Position numbers and translations under genes: made by a program. A stretch of DNA of 64,000 nucleotides from assembly GCA_963814905.1 (NCBI GenBank), contig CAWFEM010000003.1:93981-157980 (forward strand), in the 5' to 3' direction. The notes under the pieces are model-generated. The model had not been told where the DNA came from and did no database searches. It saw nothing but the letters and a program-made list of their open reading frames with translations. Of this stretch, positions 43,435 to 52,232 are shown in pieces; position 1 is the first letter of the stretch, and each line of letters begins with the position of its first letter. Source of the stretch: DASWJZ01 sp963814905 (GTDB taxonomy: Bacteria; Pseudomonadota; Alphaproteobacteria; Rhizobiales; Afifellaceae).

Positions 43435-43953
43435 TCAGTTGGTCGCGAAATAGGCGGCGAGGCGCGCCTTGGTCAGCTCGGCCAGCGATGTCGCCAGGCG
43501 GTTCTCCGCGTCGAGCCGCGCGCGGATATTGGAATAGCTCTGCGAGGAGCGGGTGTAGCTGTCGATCTGCGTGACGCTCGTGCCGAAGATCGAGGTGTCG
43601 GTCTCGGCGTCCTTCAGGAGGAAGGAGACGCCACCGGTCAGCTGGTAGAGATTGGGCGTGCCGGAATTGCGCTCAACCGAGAGCTCCTGCTCGCGCACCG
43701 TCATCCGGTAGACGAGCTTGTAGCGGGCCGGCGCGCCTTCGCCGCCGCCGCGCAGCCCGAAGAGAAGCGCGTTGCGGTAGACCTGCTCGATGCGTGTGCC
43801 CGAGTTCGCCACGTCGATTGCCGGCAGATCGGCCTGCGGCCCCGGCCTGCCCGGACTTGTCCCGTAAAGGGGGCGCACCTGGCAGCCGGCGAGACCGAAA
43901 AGCGCCGGGAGCAGCAGCGCGGCGAGGAGGGAGCGGCGATCAAGCAACGACAT
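43435..43953 (-). CDS. lptE: LPS-assembly lipoprotein LptE
   Basis: The outer-membrane plug of the LptD lipopolysaccharide translocon. The 172-residue protein has a signal and lipobox (LLLPALFGLAGC, Cys24), then QVRPLYGTS, a string typical of alphaproteobacterial LptE, and a beta-alpha fold (RYKLVYRMTVREQELSVERN). ATG 43953 lies inside the leuS 3' end (14-base overlap). The order leuS-lptE-holA is conserved in proteobacteria. Confidence 0.9.
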   Translation of the reverse strand: MSLLDRRSLLAALLLPALFGLAGCQVRPLYGTSPGRPGPQADLPAIDVANSGTRIEQVYRNALLFGLRGGGEGAPARYKLVYRMTVREQELSVERNSGTPNLYQLTGGVSFLLKDAETDTSIFGTSVTQIDSYTRSSQSYSNIRARLDAENRLATSLAELTKARLAAYFATN

Positions 43954-46546
43954 TGACGATCCGGTTTGGCACGACCACGACGCGGCGCGGCGGCTTCCCC
44001 TCCAGAAAGCGCTGGATGGGCTCGAGCGCAAGTGCGGCTTTCTCCACCTCCGCATTCGGAGCGTCGACGGCGACGGTCAGCTCCGCGCGCTTCTTGCCGT
44101 TCACCTGCACGGGAAGGAGCACGGTGTCGACCTGAAGCAGGTCCGCCTCGACCTCCGGCCAGCCTGTCTCCGCGACAAGGCTCGTGTGCCCGAGCGTCTG
44201 CCAGCATTCTTCCGCCAGATGCGGCATCATCGGCGCCAGCATGAGCACCAGCGCTTCGGCCGCCTCGCGCTCCGCCCAGGCGAAATCGGGCTCCGCCTTG
44301 CCATCGCTCGCGGCGGTCAGAACATTGGTCAGCTCGTAGAGCTGCGCGACGGCGCGGTTGAAGCGCAGCCGCTCGATGTCGTGCGTGACGGTGTCGATGG
44401 TGCGGTGGACGTGGCGGCGGAGCTCCATCGCGCGATCGGAGAAGAGCGCCGGACGCGGCAGGTGCGGCGGCGGCAGCTCCTCGCCGAGACGCGTGACGAG
44501 ACGCCAGACGCGCTGCACGAAGCGGTGCGCGCCCTCAACGCCCGCCGCCGTCCAGATCACGTCGCGCTCCGGCGGCGAGTTGGAGAGCATGAAGAAACGC
44601 GCCGTATCGGCGCCGTAGGTTTCGATGATGTCGGAGGGGTCGACCGTGTTCTGCTTCGACTTCGACATCTTCTCGATCGGCCCGATCTCGATCGGTTCGC
44701 CGGTCGCGACGGAGAAGGCGTGGCGTTCGTCGCCGTCGCCGCCCTCGATCCTCACCTTGGCGGGCGTCAGCCACTCGCCTTTCTTGTTGCGGTAGGTCTC
44801 ATGCACGACCATGCCCTGCGTGAAGAGACCTTCGAACGGCTCGTCGAGTCCGACATGGCCGGTCTTCTTCATCGCGCGGGTGAAGAAGCGCGAGTAGAGC
44901 AGATGAAGGATCGCGTGCTCCACGCCGCCGATATACTGGTCGACGGGAAGCCAGTGATCGACGATCGCGCGGTCGGTCGGCGTCTTGGCATGGGGGGCGG
45001 TGAAGCGGGCGAAATACCAGGACGAGTCGACGAAGGTGTCCATCGTGTCGGTCTCGCGCTTCCCCGGTCCACCGCATTTCGGGCAGGCGACGTCGCGCCA
45101 GGTCGGATGCCGGTCGAGAGCATTGCCGGGCTTGTCGAAGTCCACCTCCTCCGGCAGCGTCACCGGCAGGTCTTCGCGCTTCACGGGGACCACGCCGCAT
45201 TTCGCGCAGTGGATCATCGGGATCGGGCAGCCCCAGTAGCGCTGACGCGAGATGCCCCAGTCGCGCAGGCGGTACTGCACTTCAGCCTTGCCCCAGCCCT
45301 GGCTTACGAAAAGCGCCAGCGTCTCGCTCATGGCCTGCTGGCAGGTGATCTCCACGCCCTGTTCGCCGTACCACTGGACGTATCGAACCTTTTGCGACTT
45401 CGGCGGGATGAAGGCGACGTCCTTGACGCGCGCGCCGGTGTCGGCCGGCACGAACACGTCGATCACGGGCAGACCGTATTTCCGGGCGAAGTCGAGGTCG
45501 CGCTGGTCGTGCGCCGGGCAGCCGATGATGGCGCCGGTGCCGTAGTCCATCAGGACGAAGTTGGCGATGTAGAGCGGCAGCTCCCACGAGGGGTCGGCGG
45601 GGTGCGTGACCGTGAGCCCGGTGTCGAAGCCGAGCTTCTCCGCCGCTTCGATAGCCGCCTCAGACGTGCCGAGATGATGACAGAGCGCGATGAAATCCGC
45701 TGCCTCCTTGTTCTCTGTGGCGAGCCTTTGAGCCAGCGGATGATCGGGGGCGATGGCGGCGAAGGTAGGGCCGCGCATCGTGTCGGGCCGCGTCGTGAAG
45801 ACCGGAAGCGTCTCGAAGCCGGGCGGGGCGCCCTTGACGCCGAACGAGAAGTGCAAGCCCTCGGAGCGGCCGATCCAGTTCTCCTGCATGACCCGGACTT
45901 TCTCCGGCCAGCGGTCGAGCGTCTTCAGCGCCTCAAGCAGCTCTTCGCTGTAGGCGGTGATGGTCAGGAACCATTGCGTCAGCTCGCGAACCTCGACCTC
46001 CGCGCCTGAGCGCCAGCCGCGGCCGTCGATCACCTGCTCGTTGGCGAGCACCGTCTGGTCGACGGGGTCCCAGTTCACCTTGGCGGTCTTGCGCGCCACC
46101 AGCCCGGCGTCGAGGAAATCCAGGAAGAGGCGCTGCTGCTCGGCGTAATAATCTACGTCGCAGGTGGCGAACTCGCGGCTCCAGTCGAGCGACAAGCCCA
46201 TGGATTTGAGCTGCGCGCGCATCGTCGCGATGTTGTCGTAGGTCCAGGCCTTCGGATGCACCTTGTTCTGCGCCGCCGCGTTCTCCGCCGGCAGGCCGAA
46301 GGCGTCCCAGCCCATCGGATGAAGCACGTTGTAGCCGCGGGCGCGGCGGTAGCGCGCGAGCACGTCGCCCATCGTGTAGTTGCGCACGTGTCCCATGTGG
46401 ATGCGCCCCGACGGATAGGGGAACATCTCCAGGACGTAGTATTTCGGACGCGAATCCTCGCTCGGCGTCTCGAATAGCCGGCGCTCGGCCCAGACGGATT
46501 GCCAGCGCGGCTCGACGGCCCGCGGGTTGTAGCGCTCGGTGGACAT
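43940..46546 (-). CDS. leuS: Leucine-tRNA ligase
   Basis: A class I synthetase of about 868 residues. It starts MSTERYNPRAVEPRWQSVW, has the HIGH-type signature in MFPYPSGRIHMGHVRNYTMG and the KMSKS loop in IEKMSKSKQNTVDP, plus the editing domain (FTTRPDTMRGPTFAAIAPDH) and a zinc-type CxxC motif (MIHCAKCGVVPVKREDLPVT). ATG 46546 matches the family N-terminus; GTG 46582, which has GGAGG upstream, would add 12 residues and is a real alternative. It is divergent from yggS. Confidence 0.97.
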   Translation of the reverse strand: MSTERYNPRAVEPRWQSVWAERRLFETPSEDSRPKYYVLEMFPYPSGRIHMGHVRNYTMGDVLARYRRARGYNVLHPMGWDAFGLPAENAAAQNKVHPKAWTYDNIATMRAQLKSMGLSLDWSREFATCDVDYYAEQQRLFLDFLDAGLVARKTAKVNWDPVDQTVLANEQVIDGRGWRSGAEVEVRELTQWFLTITAYSEELLEALKTLDRWPEKVRVMQENWIGRSEGLHFSFGVKGAPPGFETLPVFTTRPDTMRGPTFAAIAPDHPLAQRLATENKEAADFIALCHHLGTSEAAIEAAEKLGFDTGLTVTHPADPSWELPLYIANFVLMDYGTGAIIGCPAHDQRDLDFARKYGLPVIDVFVPADTGARVKDVAFIPPKSQKVRYVQWYGEQGVEITCQQAMSETLALFVSQGWGKAEVQYRLRDWGISRQRYWGCPIPMIHCAKCGVVPVKREDLPVTLPEEVDFDKPGNALDRHPTWRDVACPKCGGPGKRETDTMDTFVDSSWYFARFTAPHAKTPTDRAIVDHWLPVDQYIGGVEHAILHLLYSRFFTRAMKKTGHVGLDEPFEGLFTQGMVVHETYRNKKGEWLTPAKVRIEGGDGDERHAFSVATGEPIEIGPIEKMSKSKQNTVDPSDIIETYGADTARFFMLSNSPPERDVIWTAAGVEGAHRFVQRVWRLVTRLGEELPPPHLPRPALFSDRAMELRRHVHRTIDTVTHDIERLRFNRAVAQLYELTNVLTAASDGKAEPDFAWAEREAAEALVLMLAPMMPHLAEECWQTLGHTSLVAETGWPEVEADLLQVDTVLLPVQVNGKKRAELTVAVDAPNAEVEKAALALEPIQRFLEGKPPRRVVVVPNRIVNVVA

Positions 46547-46663
46547 CAGATTAACCGGCTCCGGAAGCGGCGAGACCTTCACCTGAATTCCTCCAGGCGG
46601 TCAATATTTCCCGGCGATTTGCCGCGTCCGCGCGGGCATGTTAGCGCGGCGTCGGAGGTGCGG

Positions 46664-47329
46664 ATGGCGGACGCCGGAACGAGGCTTGCGGAGGTGAGGG
46701 CGCGGATTGTCGCCGCCGCGGCGCAGGCCGGCCGCGATCCCGCCACGATCACGCTCATCGCCGTGTCGAAGACCTTTCCGTCAGAAGCGGTCGCGCCGGT
46801 CATCGCCGCCGGGCAGCGCGAATTCGGCGAGAACCGCGTGCAGGAGGCGGAGAGCAAATGGCCGCCGCTCAAGAAACGGCATCCCGACCTCCGCCTGCAT
46901 CTGATCGGGCCGCTCCAGACCAACAAGGCGCGCGACGCGGTGGCGCTCTTCGACGCGATCCACACGCTCGACCGCGACAAGCTCGCCGGCGTCCTCGCCA
47001 AGGAGATGGCGCGGGCCGGGCGGCGGCCGTCGCTCTTCGTCGAGGTGAATACCGGCAAGGAACCGCAGAAGGCGGGCATTGAGCCGGAGGAGGCTGCCGA
47101 CTTCGTGACACGCTGCCGCGAGGTGCACGGGCTTTCCATCGCCGGGCTCATGTGCATCCCGCCTTTTGACGCGGATCCGGTGCCGCATTTCGCGCTGCTC
47201 AGGCGGCTGGCGGACGGACTTGAGCTGAAATCGCTCTCCATGGGGATGAGCGCCGACTACGAGACCGCGATCCTCCACGGTGCGACGCATGTCCGGGTCG
47301 GGAGCGCGATCTTTGGCGAGCGCACCTGA
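46664..47329 (+). CDS. yggS: YggS-family pyridoxal phosphate homeostasis protein
   Basis: A 221-residue TIM-barrel PLP-binding protein with no known catalytic activity. The PLP lysine is in LIAVSKTFPSEAVAPVIAAG. Other family strings are REFGENRVQEAESKWP, LRLHLIGPLQTNKARDAVAL and ELKSLSMGMSADYETAI. CGGAGGTGCGG precedes ATG 46664. The open frame extends upstream, but that part overlaps the leuS leader. It is divergent from leuS. Confidence 0.94.
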   Translation: MADAGTRLAEVRARIVAAAAQAGRDPATITLIAVSKTFPSEAVAPVIAAGQREFGENRVQEAESKWPPLKKRHPDLRLHLIGPLQTNKARDAVALFDAIHTLDRDKLAGVLAKEMARAGRRPSLFVEVNTGKEPQKAGIEPEEAADFVTRCREVHGLSIAGLMCIPPFDADPVPHFALLRRLADGLELKSLSMGMSADYETAILHGATHVRVGSAIFGERT

Positions 47330-47520
47330 CGCGGCCGATTTCTTGGCAGTTCTTGCCGGTTTTCTCGGAATCTCGTTCGAATCTGAGATGGCGGTTTAGT
47401 CGAACCTTAAGTCAGCTCCGGGATAGTCCGAGGTTCTGAGGAGCCGGGCACGTCGGCGTGCGCGGCACGAGAAACCCAAGTGCGGCGCGCGAATGCCGCC
47501 CGGTTCGGCAGGGGCATCAA

Positions 47521-49191
47521 GTGCAACCAAGTCAGCTTGCAATCCGCAGCGCCGAAGACGTTTTCGCTGGGCAGGACTCCGCCGCGCAACAGCCACTCGG
47601 GCGGGTCATCTCCGTCACCGGATCGCGCGCTGTCGTCGCGGTGGAAAACAACGCGCATGCGCTGAGCCAGGGCGACCCGCTCTCGGTCGGCAAGCTGCTT
47701 GCGATCGAATCCGGCCGGTCCTTCATCGTCGGCCTCATCTATTCGGCGGAATCGTCGACCCACTTGCCGGACATGATGCTGGCGAGCGTGGAGCTGCAGG
47801 GCGAGCTGCGGCCGGCGGACGACGGCGGCAAATCGATGTTCGATCGCGGCATCCGTACCTATCCGCCGATCGGCGCGGCGGTGCACGAGATGGATACCGC
47901 CGAGCTGGAGCGGATCTACGATTACGAAGGCCACCAGACGATCACCATCGGCACGTTGAGCCAGGCCGGTTCCATCGAGGCGACGGTGCGGGTCCAGGAT
48001 CTTCTGCAGAAACATTTCGCCGTGCTCGGTACGACCGGTTGCGGCAAGTCGAGCGCCGTTGTCCTGCTTCTCGATCGCATCCTGAACGCGACGGATGCGA
48101 CGCGCATCCTGCTCATCGATCCGCACAACGAATACGCCGCTGCCTTCAAGAACGAGGCTGAAGTCGTCAGCCCGCGCAATCTCAGCCTGCCGTTCTGGCT
48201 GTTCAATTTCGAGGAGCTCGTCGACGTCATCTATCGGCGGCGTCCGGGCGTGCCGGAGGAGGTCGATCTCCTCGCCGACTTCATTCCGCTCGCCAAAGGG
48301 CGCTACGCCCAGAGCATCGAGCGCGGCGGCGCCTCGCTCGTCCGCCGCGAAATCGAGGATGGCGGTTATACCGTCGATTCGCCGGTTCCTTACCGCATTC
48401 ACGACGTGCTCGCGATGATCGACGAGCAACTCGGAAAGCTCGACGGCAAGGACGACCGCCCGGCGCTCAGGCGGCTTCATGCGCGCCTCGTCTCCGTCGT
48501 GCACGATACGCGCTATCAGTTCATGTTCTCCAGCCGTACCATCGAAGACACGATGGCCGATCTCCTGAAGACGCTCTTCCGCATCCCCGCGGAGGGACGG
48601 CGCATAACGATCGTGGAGATGGCCGGTTTCCCCGCCGAGGTGGTTGACGCCGTGGTCTCGGTTCTGTGCCGGCTCGCCTTCGATCTCGGCGTCTGGGGCA
48701 AGGCGCGGCTGCCGGTCCTGGTGGTCGCGGAGGAGGCGCACCGCTACGTCCCCGCCGACAAGCGCGTGGGCTTCGGGCCGACTCGGCGGTCCATCTCGCG
48801 GATCGCCAAAGAGGGGCGCAAATACGGCGTCTATCTCGGGCTGGTCACGCAGCGCCCGGCGGAGCTCGATCCGACCATCCTGTCGCAATGCAGCTCGATC
48901 TTCGCCATGCGCATGGCCAACGAGGCCGACCACGCCATCATCCGCTCAGCCGTCAGCGACGCGGCGAGCTCGACGCTCGCGGGGCTGCCTTCGATCGGGA
49001 ACCGTGAGGCGATCGCCTTCGGCGAGGCGGTGTCAATGCCGATGCGCGTGCGCTTCGCGACGCTGCCGGCGGACCGGTTGCCGCACAACCAGCTTCCGAC
49101 CTTGCAGTCGACGCTCTCGGAAAGCGAGACGAGCGAGTTCGTGGAGGATGTGGTTCGCCGCTGGCGCTCGGTAGCGCGACGCGAACGCTAG
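47521..49191 (+). CDS. HerA-like (DUF87) hexameric ATPase
   Basis: A 556-residue P-loop ATPase. The N-terminal HerA barrel (LGRVISVTGSRAVVAVENNA) is followed by Walker A (FAVLGTTGCGKSSAVVLLLD), a helical insert, Walker B (LPVLVVAEEAHRYVP) and an Arg-finger segment (GLVTQRPAELDPTILSQCSS). HerA pumps DNA and works with NurA nuclease in archaea; no NurA partner is next to it here, so its role is open. GTG 47521 has AGGGG seven bases upstream; GTG 47458 is an alternative. It stands alone between yggS and a DUF1127 gene. Confidence 0.85.
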   Translation: MQPSQLAIRSAEDVFAGQDSAAQQPLGRVISVTGSRAVVAVENNAHALSQGDPLSVGKLLAIESGRSFIVGLIYSAESSTHLPDMMLASVELQGELRPADDGGKSMFDRGIRTYPPIGAAVHEMDTAELERIYDYEGHQTITIGTLSQAGSIEATVRVQDLLQKHFAVLGTTGCGKSSAVVLLLDRILNATDATRILLIDPHNEYAAAFKNEAEVVSPRNLSLPFWLFNFEELVDVIYRRRPGVPEEVDLLADFIPLAKGRYAQSIERGGASLVRREIEDGGYTVDSPVPYRIHDVLAMIDEQLGKLDGKDDRPALRRLHARLVSVVHDTRYQFMFSSRTIEDTMADLLKTLFRIPAEGRRITIVEMAGFPAEVVDAVVSVLCRLAFDLGVWGKARLPVLVVAEEAHRYVPADKRVGFGPTRRSISRIAKEGRKYGVYLGLVTQRPAELDPTILSQCSSIFAMRMANEADHAIIRSAVSDAASSTLAGLPSIGNREAIAFGEAVSMPMRVRFATLPADRLPHNQLPTLQSTLSESETSEFVEDVVRRWRSVARRER

Positions 49192-49344
49192 GCTCTCGCC
49201 CGGCCCGATCGTTTCAGGCGGTGGGCTCTGTCTTTCAGCCGGAGCACGAATCTCGTCCGAAGACCGGTCCGCACATCTCGGGACCAACATGCTCAGGGCG
49301 TTCTCCGGGGCCGGCTGCGCCTTCAGGCGGCGGCCCCGAACAGT

Positions 49345-49497
49345 TTACGCGAACTTCGCAGCCTCGCGCGCGAGATGCTGGATTTCGACCGGCCGGATTC
49401 CCAATTCGCTCAGCTGGCGAGCGGACAGGGTGCTCAGCGCGCGCAGGGTGGCCTTGTAACGCCGTCCGGAGCGCCAGCGACGCAGTGAGTTCGTCAT
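49345..49497 (-). CDS. Small DUF1127 protein (50 residues)
   Basis: A short frame with ATG 49497 and TAA at 49347-49345. It encodes an arginine-rich 50-residue peptide beginning MTNSLRRWRSGRRYKATLRA, with the DUF1127 core LSTLSARQLSELGIRPVEIQ. DUF1127 (YjiS-like) peptides in Hyphomicrobiales take part in small-RNA turnover and in phosphate or carbon metabolism regulation. GGAGAT lies just upstream. The surrounding gaps (49192-49344, 49498-49684) have no other clear feature. Confidence 0.8.
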   Translation of the reverse strand: MTNSLRRWRSGRRYKATLRALSTLSARQLSELGIRPVEIQHLAREAAKFA

Positions 49498-49684
49498 GAC
49501 TATCTCCATCTCCTCTGGCGATCCCTTGAGCCGGGGCTTGGGGTTTCGCCGTTTCGATGTGGCCAGACTGACTCGCTAGTGTTGCCGTGGCTTTTCCTGG
49601 GCGACGGCGATTGACTTCGCGGACATGGGAAATGGTTTCTTTAGAGCGGTCGCGACGAAACATTCCAGCTGCGGATGACAGGCT

Positions 49685-50176
49685 TCATTCGACCCAGAGT
49701 CCGCGGGATTTGTGCCATTGCTCGATCAATTCCTCCGGATAATCGTCGAAACACCGGTCATAGGGGCCGACCTGCGGCTCCACCCAGTCGGGCTTATAGG
49801 CCAGCATCAGGTGCACGCGCTCCGGGGTGCGCGGCAGCGGCGTGTCGATGGCGGAGGCAAAGGGGTGGACGAGATCCGGCCAGGTCGGGTCGAAGAGCCA
49901 CAGAGCGGCGGCGCATTTGACGCAAAAGTGCCGCTCACCGGAGCTGATCGTGCATGTCTCGCCGCTCTCGATCTTGGCGCGGTAGACGCCGAGCGACGCG
50001 CGGCCCTGCACCGCCAGCGTCACCGCGTCGCCCATCAGATTGATGGCGTAGCCGCCACCGCCCGCCGTCTTGCGGCAGATGGAGCAATAGCAGAGCTGAT
50101 ACGGGTAGGGGGTGTGGCTTTCGACGGAGAAGCGCACGGCGCCGCATCGGCAGCTTCCAGAAAGCGTGATCGGCAT
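49685..50176 (-). CDS. GFA (CENP-V/glutathione-dependent formaldehyde-activating) family protein
   Basis: A 163-residue zinc-binding protein with the family Cys motifs: CRCGAVRFS near the N-terminus, CYCSICRKTAGG, and HFCVKCAAALWLFD. The true substrate is not known for most members, and the formaldehyde-activating name is from one enzyme. ATG 50176 gives MPITLSGSCRCGA, the family-typical start; the frame extends further but without conservation. It lies 88 bases downstream of an L,D-transpeptidase gene on the same strand. Confidence 0.85.
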   Translation of the reverse strand: MPITLSGSCRCGAVRFSVESHTPYPYQLCYCSICRKTAGGGGYAINLMGDAVTLAVQGRASLGVYRAKIESGETCTISSGERHFCVKCAAALWLFDPTWPDLVHPFASAIDTPLPRTPERVHLMLAYKPDWVEPQVGPYDRCFDDYPEELIEQWHKSRGLWVE

Positions 50177-50264
50177 CGCGTCGGTTCGCTCCTGCGGGCG
50201 GGCGCGCGAGAAGCTTTCTGTCCGGAAGCAGGCGAAATTCTGGCGCTTTGCCACATTCTTTTCG

Positions 50265-50807
50265 TCAAGCGCGACGGCGCCTGCGCGGCTTGCCTCCGAC
50301 GAGAAAGACGGGCCGCGGCCCGGCAGCGGCGAGGAGCAGCTTCAGGTCACGACGGTCGAGCGCGATGCAGCCTTCCGTCGGTGCGTAGCCCGGCCGCGCC
50401 AGATGCAGGAAAATCGCGCTGCCACGGCCGCGGATGCGCGGCGCCCTGTTCCAGTCGAGCACGCCGACGACGTCGTAGAGGTGGTCGGCGCGCCACATCG
50501 TCTCGTGCCCGGCCCTGGCGGGCAGGCGGATCGGGCAATTGTAGCGTCCGCTTCGCGGATCTTCGCACCAGCCGTCGTCCTTGCGCATCGCCCGACGGGG
50601 GAGGGCGGAGCGCGGCGGCAGGCCGCGATCGGGCCGCACGATCAGCGACAGGAGCCGCATCGGCCCGGCCGGCGTGGCGCCGTCGCCTTCGCGTTTCAGA
50701 TGCGTCACACCGGAGCGGCCGAGCGCGCATTTCAGCATCAGAGGGCCGCAGCGCAAAAAACCGCGGTGCCGGTCACGCGGCGATGAATAGACTGTGATCG
50801 TGCGCAA
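50265..50807 (-). CDS. L,D-transpeptidase (YkuD) family protein without signal peptide
   Basis: A 180-residue protein with the YkuD active site: the His in SAIFLHLARPGYAPTEGCIA and the catalytic Cys in TEGCIALDRRDLK. L,D-transpeptidases make 3-3 peptidoglycan crosslinks or attach proteins to the wall. No signal peptide or membrane anchor is seen, a feature of this rhizobial subgroup (substrate strings CALGRSGVTHLKREGDGATP). TTG 50807 is the best start (GGGA upstream); TTG 50819 is an alternative. It is divergent from the response regulator gene. Confidence 0.85.
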   Translation of the reverse strand: MRTITVYSSPRDRHRGFLRCGPLMLKCALGRSGVTHLKREGDGATPAGPMRLLSLIVRPDRGLPPRSALPRRAMRKDDGWCEDPRSGRYNCPIRLPARAGHETMWRADHLYDVVGVLDWNRAPRIRGRGSAIFLHLARPGYAPTEGCIALDRRDLKLLLAAAGPRPVFLVGGKPRRRRRA

Positions 50808-50932
50808 GTCGCATCCCAAGTCGAAAGTTGGTTTCTTGTTTCGGGCCCGGCTCGTCTTCGTACCTGTGTCGTAGATGTGGCACGCGTCGACGCTCTAGCC
50901 TAGATTGACCTTAAGAGATTCCAGAGGCCCGC

Positions 50933-51616
50933 ATGACATCCCGCAAGATCCTCATCGTCGACGACGACGCCGATCTGAGCGAAGCACTGATCGATCAGCT
51001 TTCTCTCTATGACGAGTTCGAGCTCACGCACGCCAAGACCGCGACGGCAGGCCTGCAGGCGGCGCGCGAAGGCCATATCGACCTGGTCATCATGGATGTC
51101 GGCCTGCCGGACATGGACGGCCGCGAGGCGGTGAAGCTTATGCGCAAGAGCGGCGTGCGGGCGCCGATCATCATGCTGACCGGGCACGACACCGATTCCG
51201 ACGCGATTCTGGGGCTGGAGGCGGGCGCTAACGACTATGTGGTGAAGCCGTTCCGTTTCGCGGTGCTGCTTGCCCGTATCCGCGCGCATCTGCGCCAGCA
51301 CGAACAGAGCGAGGACGCGACCTTCGCCATTGGGCGCTATACGTTCCGACCGGCGGCGAAGATGCTGCTCGACACGACCGGGAGCAAGATCCGCTTGACC
51401 GAGAAGGAGACGGCGATCCTGAAATACCTCTATCGCGCCGGCGACAGGATCGTAACGCGCGACGTGCTGCTTTCGGAGGTGTGGGGCTATAATTCAGGCG
51501 TCACCACGCATACGCTGGAAACGCATATCTATCGCCTGCGGCAGAAGATCGAGCGCGATCCTTCGCACGCGGAGCTTCTCGTCACCGAATCGGGCGGCTA
51601 CAAGCTGGCGCGATAG
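50933..51616 (+). CDS. OmpR-family response regulator, CenR-like
   Basis: A 227-residue protein with a receiver domain (acidic Asp10-Asp12, phosphorylated Asp55 in VIMDVGLPDMDG, Lys105 in VVKPF) and a winged-helix output domain (TEKETAILKYLYRAG, SGVTTHTLETHIYRLRQKIE). The strings LARIRAHLRQHEQSEDATF and EVWGYNSGVTTHTLETHIYR closely match CenR, the cell-envelope regulator conserved in alphaproteobacteria. No kinase is adjacent, as is common for CenR in Hyphomicrobiales. It lies 21 bases before a cyclic-nucleotide-binding protein, suggesting one operon. Confidence 0.88.
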   Translation: MTSRKILIVDDDADLSEALIDQLSLYDEFELTHAKTATAGLQAAREGHIDLVIMDVGLPDMDGREAVKLMRKSGVRAPIIMLTGHDTDSDAILGLEAGANDYVVKPFRFAVLLARIRAHLRQHEQSEDATFAIGRYTFRPAAKMLLDTTGSKIRLTEKETAILKYLYRAGDRIVTRDVLLSEVWGYNSGVTTHTLETHIYRLRQKIERDPSHAELLVTESGGYKLAR

Positions 51617-51637
51617 TTCGAGGTAAAGGCAGGAAAG

Positions 51638-52114
51638 ATGGCCCCCCCGCAATCGCTGGACGAGGATATCGGCATCCTCCGACAGGTGCCGTTCTTCGGC
51701 GGCTTCACCCAGACGCAGCTGAAGCTCATCGCGATTTCGGCGGAGAGTCGCTCGCTGCCGGAAAAGCTGCTGCTGTTCGACGAAGGCCAGCTTCTGCATT
51801 CCGCCTACGTGATCGTGTCCGGCAGCCTGAAGGGCGAGCACAAGACCGACGGCGACAAGGTCGTGAAGCGCGAGATCGGGCCGGGTGTGATTCTCGGCGA
51901 GCGGGCGTTGATCCTTGACGCGCGCGCGACGGAATCGGTCAGGGTGGAAAGCCGCACCCGCGTCCTGCAGGTACGCAAGCTGGCGTTCCGCAAGCTGCTG
52001 CAGGAACATCCCCAGATGGCGACCGTGCTGCGCTCGAGGCTCACGCGCCACGTGGTGCAAGTCGCCTCCGGTCTGAACGCGGTCGCCGCTCGCCTGCGCG
52101 CGGTGGAGCTCTAG
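51638..52114 (+). CDS. Stand-alone cyclic-nucleotide-binding (cNMP) domain protein
   Basis: A 158-residue protein made up of one Crp-like sensor domain. It begins MAPPQSLDEDIGILRQVPFF and has the barrel strings KLLLFDEGQLLHSAYVIVSG, VVKREIGPGVILGERALIL and the phosphate-cassette-like ERALILDARATESV. There is no DNA-binding helix-turn-helix and no channel domain. The role is unknown; its proximity to a CenR-like regulator suggests a joint envelope or stress pathway, but that is inference only. Confidence 0.8.
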   Translation: MAPPQSLDEDIGILRQVPFFGGFTQTQLKLIAISAESRSLPEKLLLFDEGQLLHSAYVIVSGSLKGEHKTDGDKVVKREIGPGVILGERALILDARATESVRVESRTRVLQVRKLAFRKLLQEHPQMATVLRSRLTRHVVQVASGLNAVAARLRAVEL

Positions 52115-52159
52115 CGCTCCGCCTTGACGGAATCGGACAGCGGCTCTGTCTTTTTTGGG

Positions 52160-52232
52160 AGCGTGATCTTCTCCGAAAACCGTTCCCACCCCGGATCAGT
52201 GTCCGGGGCATGCTTTTCGGGATCAAGCTCTA
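52160..52232 (-). repeat. Dispersed hairpin repeat, copy D
   Basis: On the minus strand it starts at the xthA stop codon (TAGAGCTTGATCCCGAAAAG) and ends in CGGAGAAGATCACGC. It carries a nested CCCCGGATC-N5-CCGGGG hairpin (52189-52207), as in copy A. Sequence just beyond it (52125-52159) resembles the second half of composite copy C, so this is a composite too. Confidence 0.7.

Noticed and set aside
47407..48933. 508-codon open frame antisense to the HerA-like ATPase
   Set aside because: It is a shadow of a strongly conserved P-loop gene, with a low-complexity peptide.
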